In this document: piece after piece, positions 8,229 to 15,601 of the stretch
Position numbering within the stretch: the first letter of the stretch is position 1
How the letters are laid out: the number at the start of each line of letters is the position of its first letter
Assembly (NCBI GenBank): GCA_900557355.1
Contig: USSR01000013.1
Span: 1-26,838 of the forward strand
Origin: an uncultured Bacteroides sp.
Lineage (GTDB): Bacteria > Bacteroidota > Bacteroidia > Bacteroidales > Bacteroidaceae
Direction: 5' to 3'
DNA length: 26,838 nucleotides
Notes under the pieces: generated by a model
Told to the model about the DNA's origin: nothing
Database searches by the model: none
The model's input: only the letters and a program-made list of their open reading frames with translations
Program-made: the position numbers and the translations under genes

Positions 8229-9152
8229 TTATTTCTTTTCTTCCAGCAATGCTTTTACGACTGATTCCGGAGCCGTAAATATGGTTCCATGCTTATGCCC
8301 CACAGGGATGCTTACCTCTTCTGTTACATCTGTAAAGTTCCGGAAATCCTTCGTACGCATAGCGCCATATATTTTTTTCTTATATACATCAAAATAGATT
8401 AGATAATCGTCTCCCACTTTCTCTACAGACGGTCCTTCTACAAAGGATTCAGTGAAAGGCTGGGATGCGGGCGAATAAGGACCGGTCATAGAATCGGAAA
8501 AAGCGATTTTCAGATTACGTTCTGGACGGGTGTTATCTTTGAGTACCATTACATAGTCATTCTTTGCCCGTTTCACGATAACGGCATCAATGGTACTGAA
8601 TCCCGGATCATACAAAAGTTTTGCTTTCGAAACGGTTTTAAAATCTTTTGTAGTGATATAGTATAAACGATGATTATTATTCTCTTCTTCTATCCCCTTT
8701 TCGAAACGCCCGGGGACACAGGAAGCCCATACTACCATAAACTGATCGTTCTCGTCGTCATAGAAAATTTCCGGAGCCCATACATTAATAGTAGTCGGTT
8801 CGTCTGCCATTACAGGAATCATCTGTTGTTCCGACCAATGGATCAGATCTTTGGAATGTGCGTAGCCAAATCCTAAATCACCTTTCCAACTTGTAGTCCA
8901 GACCAAATGGTAGGTTCCATCCGGAGTACGTACCATCGAGGGATCCCGCATGAGCTGGTGCTGTCCCAGTTCCGGCTTTAGCCAAACTCCCGGAATACTG
9001 TCCCAGTGAATTCCGTCCTCACTATATAAGTATCTCAACCCCTCATCAGCCGGTTCATGAAACGAAGTGAACATGTAGTAGTCTTTGTTCCCCCCACAAG
9101 AAGCCAGAAACAGAAGACTTATTGCGGCTAATGTATTTCTTAACTTTTTCAT
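8229..9152 (-). CDS. GH43 family lipoprotein, probable alpha-L-arabinofuranosidase
   Basis: This 307-residue protein has a lipoprotein signal ending LASC (Cys19), so it is membrane-anchored. The rest is a five-bladed beta-propeller. The GH43 acidic triad is visible in the usual order: Asp70 in RDPS (base), Asp189 in STIDAVI (pKa modulator) and Glu239 in FVEGPSV (acid). WAPEIF at 125-130 is also typical. The position between PL1/DUF3826 and the GH143-GH142 fusion matches BT1021 of the RG-II locus as I remember it, an arabinofuranosidase acting on single arabinose branches. The family is well supported; the linkage is inferred from context. A good promoter lies just upstream (9214-9244), so this gene probably starts the GH43 to GH28 operon. 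Confidence 0.88.
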   Translation of the reverse strand: MKKLRNTLAAISLLFLASCGGNKDYYMFTSFHEPADEGLRYLYSEDGIHWDSIPGVWLKPELGQHQLMRDPSMVRTPDGTYHLVWTTSWKGDLGFGYAHSKDLIHWSEQQMIPVMADEPTTINVWAPEIFYDDENDQFMVVWASCVPGRFEKGIEEENNNHRLYYITTKDFKTVSKAKLLYDPGFSTIDAVIVKRAKNDYVMVLKDNTRPERNLKIAFSDSMTGPYSPASQPFTESFVEGPSVEKVGDDYLIYFDVYKKKIYGAMRTKDFRNFTDVTEEVSIPVGHKHGTIFTAPESVVKALLEEKK

Positions 9153-9213
9153 TTCTATATTCTATATTTGTATCTTTTATACAGAGGAGACGATGGAAAG
9201 CGCCGTTTGTACT

Positions 9214-9244
9214 CAAATATACTAGAAGAATCAATAGATTCAAA
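9214..9244 (-). promoter_or_regulatory. Bacteroides-type promoter for the GH43 to GH28 operon
   Basis: On the minus strand TTTG (9241-9244) is followed after exactly 19 bases by TATATTTG (9214-9221). This matches the Bacteroides primary-sigma consensus, -33 TTTG and -7 TAnnTTTG, at the usual spacing. Transcription would start near 9210, giving a leader of roughly 55-60 bases before the GH43 start codon. It lies immediately after the terminator at 9254-9285. Confidence 0.7.
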
Positions 9245-9253
9245 ATTTATATA

Positions 9254-9285
9254 CGATAAAAGGGCGACTCTCCGAGCCACCCTTT
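9254..9285 (-). terminator. Terminator after DUF3826
   Basis: On the minus strand AAAGGGTGGCTC, loop GGA, and GAGTCGCCCTTT form a 12-bp stem (9259-9285) with two G-T pairs, followed by TTTTAT. It lies about 70 bases past the DUF3826 stop codon and directly before the promoter of the next gene, so it would separate the PL1-DUF3826 unit from the GH43 operon. Confidence 0.65.
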
Positions 9286-9357
9286 CCACCATCAAACAAA
9301 CTAACCATTTACAATGGGAAAGAATTTCACTTCTTTTTATAGTATCTTATTTTTTAA

Positions 9358-10026
9358 TTATATAGAACCTCCACGGGCTTTTATACGTTTATACCATTCC
9401 TCTCGTTCTTTCTTCAGGTCATATCCACGTTTAGCCAGATAGTTGTTGATACGTCCTTTGTATTTTCCGAAAGCAGCGTGTTTCTTATTCGAATTTTCTG
9501 CATCCAACGCAAATTCACGTGCCTCTATCAACCAAGCATAGATTTGAGCTTTTTCTTCTTCTTTCAAAGTAGGAATCATGTCCAGATGTGAGTCATAAGT
9601 CACTTTTACTACTCCATAAGTCATGCCATCTTTAACAGTTTCTATTTGCTTTTCATCAAGAAAGAGAGATAAATTGGCAGGAAAAGCGAAATGTGAACGA
9701 TATAGCGCCGCATCTTTTTCATTTTCCGCAGCTTTCAAAGCTTCATTTTTAGCCTCACCAGTCAACCCGGATTCTTTTACTTTCTTGACTTTCGCATCCC
9801 GTACCTCATAAATATCATTTAATTCGAAGTAACGATTGGCTATGACATTGCGAACATCTTCGGCTATTTTCGCATCTGTAAGTCCGAGTTTATCAACGAT
9901 CTTTTGTGATCGGCCGACAATAGACTTTACATATTCAGGATCACGGTTCTCTTTATTTAAGTCGACTGCTTGCGCAGACATCCAACCGGAAATAAAAAGC
10001 AATGATAGTATCAGTATCTTTTTCAT
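9358..10026 (-). CDS. DUF3826 family secreted protein, partner of the PL1 lyase
   Basis: A 222-residue protein with a clear signal peptide (MKKILILSLLFISGWMSAQA). The mature part is highly charged and mostly alpha-helical, rich in Lys and Glu, ending in basic helices (YKRIKARGGSI). The sequence matches what I know of DUF3826, a family of unknown function found beside pectate lyases in Bacteroidetes loci. No catalytic motif is recognisable. Its start codon is only 2 bases after the stop of the PL1 gene, so translation is probably coupled and the two products are likely made together. It could be a periplasmic accessory, inhibitor or binding protein for pectic fragments; none of these is shown by the sequence. 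Codon and base use resemble its neighbours. Confidence 0.85.
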   Translation of the reverse strand: MKKILILSLLFISGWMSAQAVDLNKENRDPEYVKSIVGRSQKIVDKLGLTDAKIAEDVRNVIANRYFELNDIYEVRDAKVKKVKESGLTGEAKNEALKAAENEKDAALYRSHFAFPANLSLFLDEKQIETVKDGMTYGVVKVTYDSHLDMIPTLKEEEKAQIYAWLIEAREFALDAENSNKKHAAFGKYKGRINNYLAKRGYDLKKEREEWYKRIKARGGSI

Positions 10027-10028
10027 AA

Positions 10029-11768
10029 TTACATTAATTTTCCTTTTTCAGCCAATGTATCGTAGTTGTTCTTCATATCTCTCCAATCTACTTTATGCTT
10101 TGTGCTGATACCGTTGATATATTTTTCAATATTCGTATATCCGTCACCAGTACAGTCTTTATTGGCATCACTCGGATCGTTCGGATTTAATCCGTTAGCA
10201 ATTTCCCATTCGTCCGGCATACCATCTTTGTCTGTATCAACATAAGGAGTACCTTTGTATTCAGGATAACCACCCATCTGGCGAACATCAGTAATAATAC
10301 CCTGCTTATAAGAATCTTTCGGCAAACGACGATACTTGAACTGTCCGTCTTCCCCCATTGACTTAGGAGACAAACCTGTCAAGTCACCATAAGCGTCTTT
10401 AGGAAGTTTCTTTTCATAATAAGGAATACCTGTTCTTACTTCTTCAATCACGCGTTCGTCAACAATATCACGACAAGGAATATTCGCACCTACATGTTTC
10501 AATACATAGTCATAAGCATCTTTAGCCCCCATGATATTGATATACGGCATCTCGAACGGCTTATAGCTACGCATGTATTCAGTATATCCGTCAGTGTTCG
10601 GTTGAGTTTCAATCTGAATACCGCCATTCCAGTTGTCTTTAGTTATTTCAGGATAGCCTTCCATTATATTTCCGTCGGCATATACTCGCCCATATTCTTT
10701 ATGATCCAGCTTACTACGTCCTGCTTCCGGTTTCAAGATACGATGTCCTACATTGGAATCCTTAGGAGTAGCAGGTCCCGGTTTGTAGTAGTTGTTAATC
10801 ATATTGAACATTGCGGTATAATCACCACCATCGGAAGAACGGTGCACCCAATTGAATACTACATTATTAACGAAATTGAATATGCCATTCCAGCCGATAG
10901 AAGGATTACGTCCGGAGTTACTAGCCCAAAGGTTACGGGCAAATGCACAGTTCTCACCACCTAACGTACTACCAAATGCATGATTGTATGTATCTAACGC
11001 TTTTGCCGAGATAGTATTTTGAATAGTTACGTTTACAGTAGGAAGTTTCAAGTCTTTGCTTTCATATTGTCCTTCACTCGGGTCGTACATGTGGCGATAG
11101 AAAGAAATGTTTTCATCCAATCCCCACGTACAAGAGCAGTGGTCGATCATTATATTACCAACAGGGTTACCTCCGAAAGAGTCATCACGATGCCATACTT
11201 TCGTTTCTCCACGACGGAAACGCATGTGACGTACCACCACATCATGTGTATCTACCCAAAATGATTCTCCAGCAATACAAACACCGTCTCCCGGAGCTGT
11301 TTGTCCGGCAATAGTTACGTAAGGAGCACGGACGATAATCGGAGATTCCAGACGGATGATACCAGCAACATTGAATACAATAATACGTGCACCACCAGTT
11401 TCACATGCTTCACGGAAAGAACCCGGTCCACGATCATTCAGATTTGTGACAGTTATCACTTTACCTCCACGACCCCCAAAACTGTACATACCACCACCTT
11501 CAGCACCTGGGAATGAAGGGATATCAGCCTGCGGCAAATCGTACGGACGACCAGCCCAAGGAATATATGGACGTCCTTCTCTAGCTTCTTTTTGTACTAT
11601 CGGCAACGCTTTTGCCCATGCTTCATCAGAGCGTTTCCGCTCTTCAGTCATCATTTTTGTATAATTTTCTTTGGCTTCGCCAGATATTTGTGGGTATTGC
11701 GCCCATGCAACGGTCGGAGTCAACATTGTTGCAGCAAAAACTGCTAAAAGTACCTGTTTCTTCTTCAT
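10029..11768 (-). CDS. PL1 family pectate lyase with calcium-binding repeats, secreted
   Basis: This 579-residue protein has a signal peptide (1-23) and a helical linker (25-75). A parallel beta-helix starts at FPGAEGGGMYSFGGRGG (86-102), the usual opening of Bacteroides PL1 lyases. DHCSCTWGLDEN at 209-220 is the conserved stretch near the calcium site. Arg287 in SGRNPSIGWNG is a candidate catalytic arginine. Near the C-terminus, DTDKDGMPDEWE (511-522) and DANKDCTGDGYTN (534-546) are thrombospondin type 3 or EF-hand-like calcium loops. It should cleave de-esterified homogalacturonan by beta-elimination, freeing RG-II from the backbone. It heads a two-gene unit with DUF3826 and has its own promoter. 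From memory it corresponds to BT1023 (PL1 subfamily 2). It has no lipobox, so a periplasmic or secreted location is likely. Confidence 0.92.
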   Translation of the reverse strand: MKKKQVLLAVFAATMLTPTVAWAQYPQISGEAKENYTKMMTEERKRSDEAWAKALPIVQKEAREGRPYIPWAGRPYDLPQADIPSFPGAEGGGMYSFGGRGGKVITVTNLNDRGPGSFREACETGGARIIVFNVAGIIRLESPIIVRAPYVTIAGQTAPGDGVCIAGESFWVDTHDVVVRHMRFRRGETKVWHRDDSFGGNPVGNIMIDHCSCTWGLDENISFYRHMYDPSEGQYESKDLKLPTVNVTIQNTISAKALDTYNHAFGSTLGGENCAFARNLWASNSGRNPSIGWNGIFNFVNNVVFNWVHRSSDGGDYTAMFNMINNYYKPGPATPKDSNVGHRILKPEAGRSKLDHKEYGRVYADGNIMEGYPEITKDNWNGGIQIETQPNTDGYTEYMRSYKPFEMPYINIMGAKDAYDYVLKHVGANIPCRDIVDERVIEEVRTGIPYYEKKLPKDAYGDLTGLSPKSMGEDGQFKYRRLPKDSYKQGIITDVRQMGGYPEYKGTPYVDTDKDGMPDEWEIANGLNPNDPSDANKDCTGDGYTNIEKYINGISTKHKVDWRDMKNNYDTLAEKGKLM

Positions 11769-11797
11769 TTTTATTTGGTTTTGTGAAGTTGTTAATT

Positions 11798-11829
11798 CAA
11801 AAATACAATAATAAGACGAAAGAAGAAAA
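11798..11829 (-). promoter_or_regulatory. Probable promoter of the PL1-DUF3826 unit
   Basis: On the minus strand TATTTTTG (11798-11805) matches the Bacteroides -7 consensus TAnnTTTG. TTTT, three of four bases of the -33 box, lies 20 bases upstream at 11826-11829. The -7 box is 29 bases before the PL1 start codon, giving a short leader. Confidence 0.55.
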
Positions 11830-12037
11830 GATTTGTAATCAGTGATGATGATCTTTTATCAAATGCGGGGGAGAGAAACGACTTTCCAGTCTCCAATGGT
11901 CCGTGTAGTACTATCGAGAATCACTTTGCTGAAAAGTGTCTTTTTCTGCCGGTCATTTCTCTATCGGAAGAAAAAACGACGAAGGAAGGAATGTGTCACA
12001 CACGAAATCCGAATAACCGGAATAGCTTGGTGTAAAA
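11830..12037. other. Non-coding gap between the PL1 promoter and the DUF6261 terminator
   Basis: Within the gene-free stretch 11769-12094 I recognise only the PL1 promoter at one end and a palindromic terminator at the other. The 208 bases between them contain no convincing gene, repeat or RNA. A regulator site for PL1 could lie here but none was recognised. Confidence 0.5.
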
Positions 12038-12069
12038 GAAAAGAGGGAATCTTAAGATTCCCTCTTTTC
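12038..12069. terminator. Perfect 32-bp palindromic terminator
   Basis: The sequence GAAAAGAGGGAATCTT and its exact reverse complement abut to make a 32-bp perfect palindrome with A- and T-runs at both ends. It lies 25 bases after the stop codon of the DUF6261 gene and can work in both directions. It isolates that gene from PL1. Confidence 0.8.
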
Positions 12070-12094
12070 ACATTTTCTCTTCTATTAGCTGCCG

Positions 12095-12949
12095 TCAGAG
12101 AGCCGGATCGGGAGCTTCGCCACTGTCGCTGCCACCGGAAGGAGGAGTTACTCCACCGCCTTCATCAGGATCGGGAGCTTCACCTTCACCAGGCGTTATC
12201 GTTCCGTTGCCTCCGGAAGGCTTTGAGGGAGCCGTAATACCTTTACGACGATTATAAGCAGCTTTTGTTTCGGCTATGACTTGGTTGAGAGCAGTAAGAA
12301 ACGCTGAAGCTTCCGTTATGGAGGGAGTCAGTATATTGACAGCGGTTATGTGCATCACCAAGTCATCGTAGAGTGAATCAAGCTGCGCACGCACAGTCTT
12401 TGAGTCCGCAACCGATTCTGCTGTACGAGTAACGGAACGGGCGTCTGTCAGTGCCGAATAGTTTTTATTGGCGGTTTCGAGTGCCGTTAATATGGCATCC
12501 AAATTGAGTGCCGTAACGGCGGTTTTCACGGCTTCCTTGCGGAAATCAAGCAGTAGTCCGCTGATGGCTGCCGTTTCCTCCATATTGCGCATGCGTGCCA
12601 GTCCGGTATAAGGGCGCACCGTGATTTCCAAGGTATTATATGCATCTCGTTGCGCTGCCAACGGTGAGTTTTTGGCCGCACGGACAGTAGCCAACAAATA
12701 ACTGACATACGAATCGCGTTCGGCATCCAGTTTCAGTAAATCCTTTGTTTCGGCGTTGGCCGTGGAACGGTTCACCAGGTCTTCCATTTGTACCAACTTC
12801 GGCTTGATGCTGTTCACGATGTTTGTTACTGTCAGTTTGGAAATACTTCCTGCGGTGAGGAGTGTCAGCACACGATTCATGAAATTGGTGTACTCAGTGT
12901 TGTTCAGTTGTGACAGTGTGATACCGTCTGCTTTTTGATAACTTCCCAT
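12095..12949 (-). CDS. DUF6261-type protein of unknown function
   Basis: This 284-residue protein has no signal peptide or membrane segment, so it is probably cytoplasmic. Residues about 1-230 are predicted mostly helical, with many Ala, Leu and Thr. From about residue 235 the tail is low-complexity and rich in Gly, Pro, Glu and Ser, with a repeated GEAPDP motif. The pattern fits DUF6261, a Bacteroides family of unknown role; this assignment is from memory. Unlike its neighbours it has no link to glycan degradation, and its base composition looks visibly richer in G+C. It sits between SusD and PL1 with its own terminator downstream and a 41-bp repeat array upstream, so it is probably an independent, inserted transcription unit. 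No promoter with a TAnnTTTG box was found before it. Confidence 0.75.
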   Translation of the reverse strand: MGSYQKADGITLSQLNNTEYTNFMNRVLTLLTAGSISKLTVTNIVNSIKPKLVQMEDLVNRSTANAETKDLLKLDAERDSYVSYLLATVRAAKNSPLAAQRDAYNTLEITVRPYTGLARMRNMEETAAISGLLLDFRKEAVKTAVTALNLDAILTALETANKNYSALTDARSVTRTAESVADSKTVRAQLDSLYDDLVMHITAVNILTPSITEASAFLTALNQVIAETKAAYNRRKGITAPSKPSGGNGTITPGEGEAPDPDEGGGVTPPSGGSDSGEAPDPAL

Positions 12950-13045
12950 AATTTTTTCTTTCGGGATTCATACTTGTTCTATCTATCTCTGAAAAATTCG
13001 AAGTCCGGACAAGCCCGCGAAATGGTTGCTGTAAATTCGCGGACG

Positions 13046-13210
13046 TTTTGCATACCTGTGAAAGCATTTTTTAAAATTTGCAGGCGTTTTTCAAGCTTGC
13101 AAAAGCGATTTAAAAAGTTTTCCGGCATTTTACAAGCTTGGGAAAGCGTTTCTGGAAGTTTGCAGGCATTCAGCAGGCTTGGGGAAGCGTTTTGAGAAGT
13201 TTGCGAAGGC
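13046..13210. repeat. 41-bp degenerate tandem repeats upstream of the DUF6261 gene
   Basis: Three units of exactly 41 bases run head to tail: 13077-13117, 13118-13158 and 13159-13199. Each begins TTTGCAGGC or TTTTCCGGC, has (C/G)A(A/G)GCTTG in the middle, then AAAGCG or GAAGCG, and ends in AAG. Partial units flank them at 13046-13076 and 13200-13210. Because 41 is not a multiple of three, the array is not a coding repeat. It lies about 100-260 bases upstream of the DUF6261 start. A 7-bp inverted repeat, CCGCGAA (13015-13021) and TTCGCGG (13036-13042), lies between array and gene. Confidence 0.8.
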
Positions 13211-13244
13211 AAAGATAACTAAAATCAGCTGATTTAACGAACAA

Positions 13245-13300
13245 AAATTCACCAATTCCTGCCGTCTTCTCAAAGAAAAGAGGGAGGAACCGGTGAATTT
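13245..13300 (-). terminator. Terminator of the lipoprotein-SusC-SusD operon
   Basis: Arms 13245-13260 and 13285-13300 form a 16-bp stem. In the minus-strand RNA the two non-Watson-Crick positions become G-U pairs, whereas on the plus strand they are A-C mismatches, so the hairpin is better in the minus direction. A run of T follows in that direction. Two smaller hairpins lie between it and the SusD stop codon: CCCTGCA/TGCAGGG at 13352-13371 and GATGC/GCATC at 13312-13325. Confidence 0.75.
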
Positions 13301-13396
13301 CTATGGTTTTCGATGCCGAAGCATCCTGTGATTCATCTCCGATGTAATTATCCCTGCACCGAAATGCAGGGTTCTTATCGAAGGAAGTTGAGTTTT

Positions 13397-15589
13397 TTAT
13401 TCAGCCAGCGGGTCAAAAGTACCGTTTGCGCCACCGTTGTTGTAATCTCCCCAGCCGATGGTTTGCAGCAATGTACTATTATTACCCTGGATACCTTGAT
13501 GGAAACCAAGGATATAATACCTTGGAAGGAACGCGATATACAATGGAGAATGGCTATCATCATAAGAATCGCCTTTCTTTGTCTTACGGGTCAAATAATT
13601 TGAATAAAATCCTTTCAGCCTATCCTGTTCGCTGGCAAGATCCTTTCTCAAATCCATTGCAGCCGGACGGGTAATTCCAGCTTTTACTAACGGATCGTCG
13701 TCAACATTTGTTCCACCAATGCCACCGTTTACAGTTGTACGGAATTCAAGATTCTCGCGACGTTGTCCGTTGAGTGGCTTAAAACCAAGATATGTACATG
13801 TGTTTCCACCCCAGCCAGTCAGTTTCCAAGTAGCAGGCGCACCTTCAGGAAGTTCTATGCCGCCATCAAACAACATCCAGCGACGCATATCATCGAAACG
13901 TTTTCCTTCGTATGCCAATTCAATTTGACGTTCATACATGATAGCTGCCATACATTTAGCTTGGTCACCGTCCAAACCTGCTTCCAATCCATAATTATTT
14001 TCAGCTTTATAACCAACACGAGCACGGATTTTTTGTAATTGATCAACGGCAACTCCCATCTCACCCGCATTACATGCTGCTTCTGCATAATTAAGTAATA
14101 CTTCCGCATATCTAATCTCCATATACGGCGCGGCAGAACGTGTGAATCCCCCGGACTTTTCATCATAGACATAACGGGCAATAGCATTCACATCTCTGTC
14201 ATCAGAGCGTTTACGTACATAAAAACCTTTTACATCATTAAGGAGACCATCAGCGCCATAGGTCACACTGCTATTGGCTTCAATATCATCTACATAAGCT
14301 GCATCCGTATACCAGGTATAGTTCCAAAGTTCATAATCAGGACCATTGTGCGGGTATCGGTTCCCTTGTGTCGTAGGATTACCGACAAACGACCAACGAA
14401 CTCCCGGGAAAGCGAATGTACGATAGAAGCGCGGATCACGATCGACGAAAGGAAATTCGCGATAATAAGGTATATCTGATTTAGTTAACGTATTGTATGT
14501 TTCACAAGTTGCAGGTATCTTGCCGTCAGACATAGGAAACATATCTACCAACATGGCGGAAGGTGTTTTGCCACCTCCTCCTCTAGCATTGTACGGCCGG
14601 ATGCCATTTTCCCATGTATTATTCTTACGATAATCAGGAACTCCTTCCGTCAGCGTGTTGTGTAGCGTTACAAATACAGCTTCTTGACTCGGCACTTCAG
14701 TAAAAAGATTAGCCCAACCGGAAGCGTTCACACCGGGATTACTTTCATTAGCCAAGCCATATCCGGCAGCTGTCAGCACGTCAATAGATCTTTTTATATC
14801 ATTGTAAGCCTGTGTCCAACGAGACAAATCATTGGAGCGATTAAATAACGGACTGGCATATAGTACACGTACTCGACCCAACAAAGCCACTGCTGTACCG
14901 GAAGTAACACGACCGTAATTATCACCAGACATCCATTGTCCGGCTCCCGTAAAAGGTGCTAACAATGTTTCAGCTCTCTCCAAATCGTCACAAATAAATT
15001 TGAAACAATCCTTTGCGGAAGAACGGGGAACAACAGAACTTTCAACAGGTTCCTGTACTTCCGTAATGATGGGCACACCACCATACCATTTCACCAAATT
15101 ATAATAGCACCATGCACGAAAGAAGTAAACCTGCCCTAACAACTCATTCTTTTCTTCCTGCGAAAGCGTGCTTCCTTCAATGCCTGCAATGACATCATTA
15201 ATATTACGAATACGTCCATAAGCGGAAGTTATAGGATCACCTTTCGTTCCTTCAAAGTAATCAGGTACAGGATTATTTCCGGTTTGATAAGTCAACGGCT
15301 TGAGTGGATCGACAAAAGCACTGAATCCACTATATTCTTCAGTCGACTTAGATTGGTCGTCTGCTAAACCGGTACTGTTATACATTGAACTGGGAGTAGC
15401 CTTAGGATCTGGCAGACATACTCTATAAACATCTGCTACACGTCCCAGTGCACCACTCCAATAATTATAAGCATCGGCAGTAGTGCTGTCAAAGTTCTGC
15501 TTGTCTTGCATGAACTGGTCGCTACAAGAAGTAAACGCAGTCATCGCCCAAAAAGCTACGCTGATACGGAATATATTTTTTCTTTTCAT
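13397..15589 (-). CDS. SusD/RagB-type glycan-binding lipoprotein
   Basis: A 730-residue outer-membrane lipoprotein with lipobox FTSC (Cys22) followed by SDQ. RAWCYYNLVKWYGGVPIIT, about 170 residues in, is the helical TPR-like region typical of SusD, and the C-terminal half has the common NYAEAACNAGE and ERQIELAYEGKRFDDMRRW segments. The protein caps the SusC transporter and binds the glycan at the surface. At 730 residues it is much longer than the usual 500-600, suggesting extra loops for a large branched ligand such as RG-II; this is inference. The start codon is 12 bases after the SusC stop, so the pair is co-transcribed. It is the last gene of its operon, followed by a 3' region with three hairpins. 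Confidence 0.95.
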   Translation of the reverse strand: MKRKNIFRISVAFWAMTAFTSCSDQFMQDKQNFDSTTADAYNYWSGALGRVADVYRVCLPDPKATPSSMYNSTGLADDQSKSTEEYSGFSAFVDPLKPLTYQTGNNPVPDYFEGTKGDPITSAYGRIRNINDVIAGIEGSTLSQEEKNELLGQVYFFRAWCYYNLVKWYGGVPIITEVQEPVESSVVPRSSAKDCFKFICDDLERAETLLAPFTGAGQWMSGDNYGRVTSGTAVALLGRVRVLYASPLFNRSNDLSRWTQAYNDIKRSIDVLTAAGYGLANESNPGVNASGWANLFTEVPSQEAVFVTLHNTLTEGVPDYRKNNTWENGIRPYNARGGGGKTPSAMLVDMFPMSDGKIPATCETYNTLTKSDIPYYREFPFVDRDPRFYRTFAFPGVRWSFVGNPTTQGNRYPHNGPDYELWNYTWYTDAAYVDDIEANSSVTYGADGLLNDVKGFYVRKRSDDRDVNAIARYVYDEKSGGFTRSAAPYMEIRYAEVLLNYAEAACNAGEMGVAVDQLQKIRARVGYKAENNYGLEAGLDGDQAKCMAAIMYERQIELAYEGKRFDDMRRWMLFDGGIELPEGAPATWKLTGWGGNTCTYLGFKPLNGQRRENLEFRTTVNGGIGGTNVDDDPLVKAGITRPAAMDLRKDLASEQDRLKGFYSNYLTRKTKKGDSYDDSHSPLYIAFLPRYYILGFHQGIQGNNSTLLQTIGWGDYNNGGANGTFDPLAE

Positions 15590-15601
15590 TTTACTGTTCT
15601 T

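Noticed and set aside
9055..9243. Small minus-strand gene of 62 codons overlapping the GH43 start
   Set aside because: It overlaps the GH43 signal peptide region in another frame and covers the promoter; no conserved features.
11842..12237. Plus-strand gene of 131 codons in the PL1-DUF6261 gap
   Set aside because: It runs through the palindromic terminator and into the opposite strand of the DUF6261 gene; composition is Arg/Leu/His-rich shadow sequence.
12979..13212. Minus-strand open frame of 77 codons through the 41-bp repeats
   Set aside because: The repeat period is not a multiple of three, so the frame changes in every unit; the peptide shows no coding pattern.
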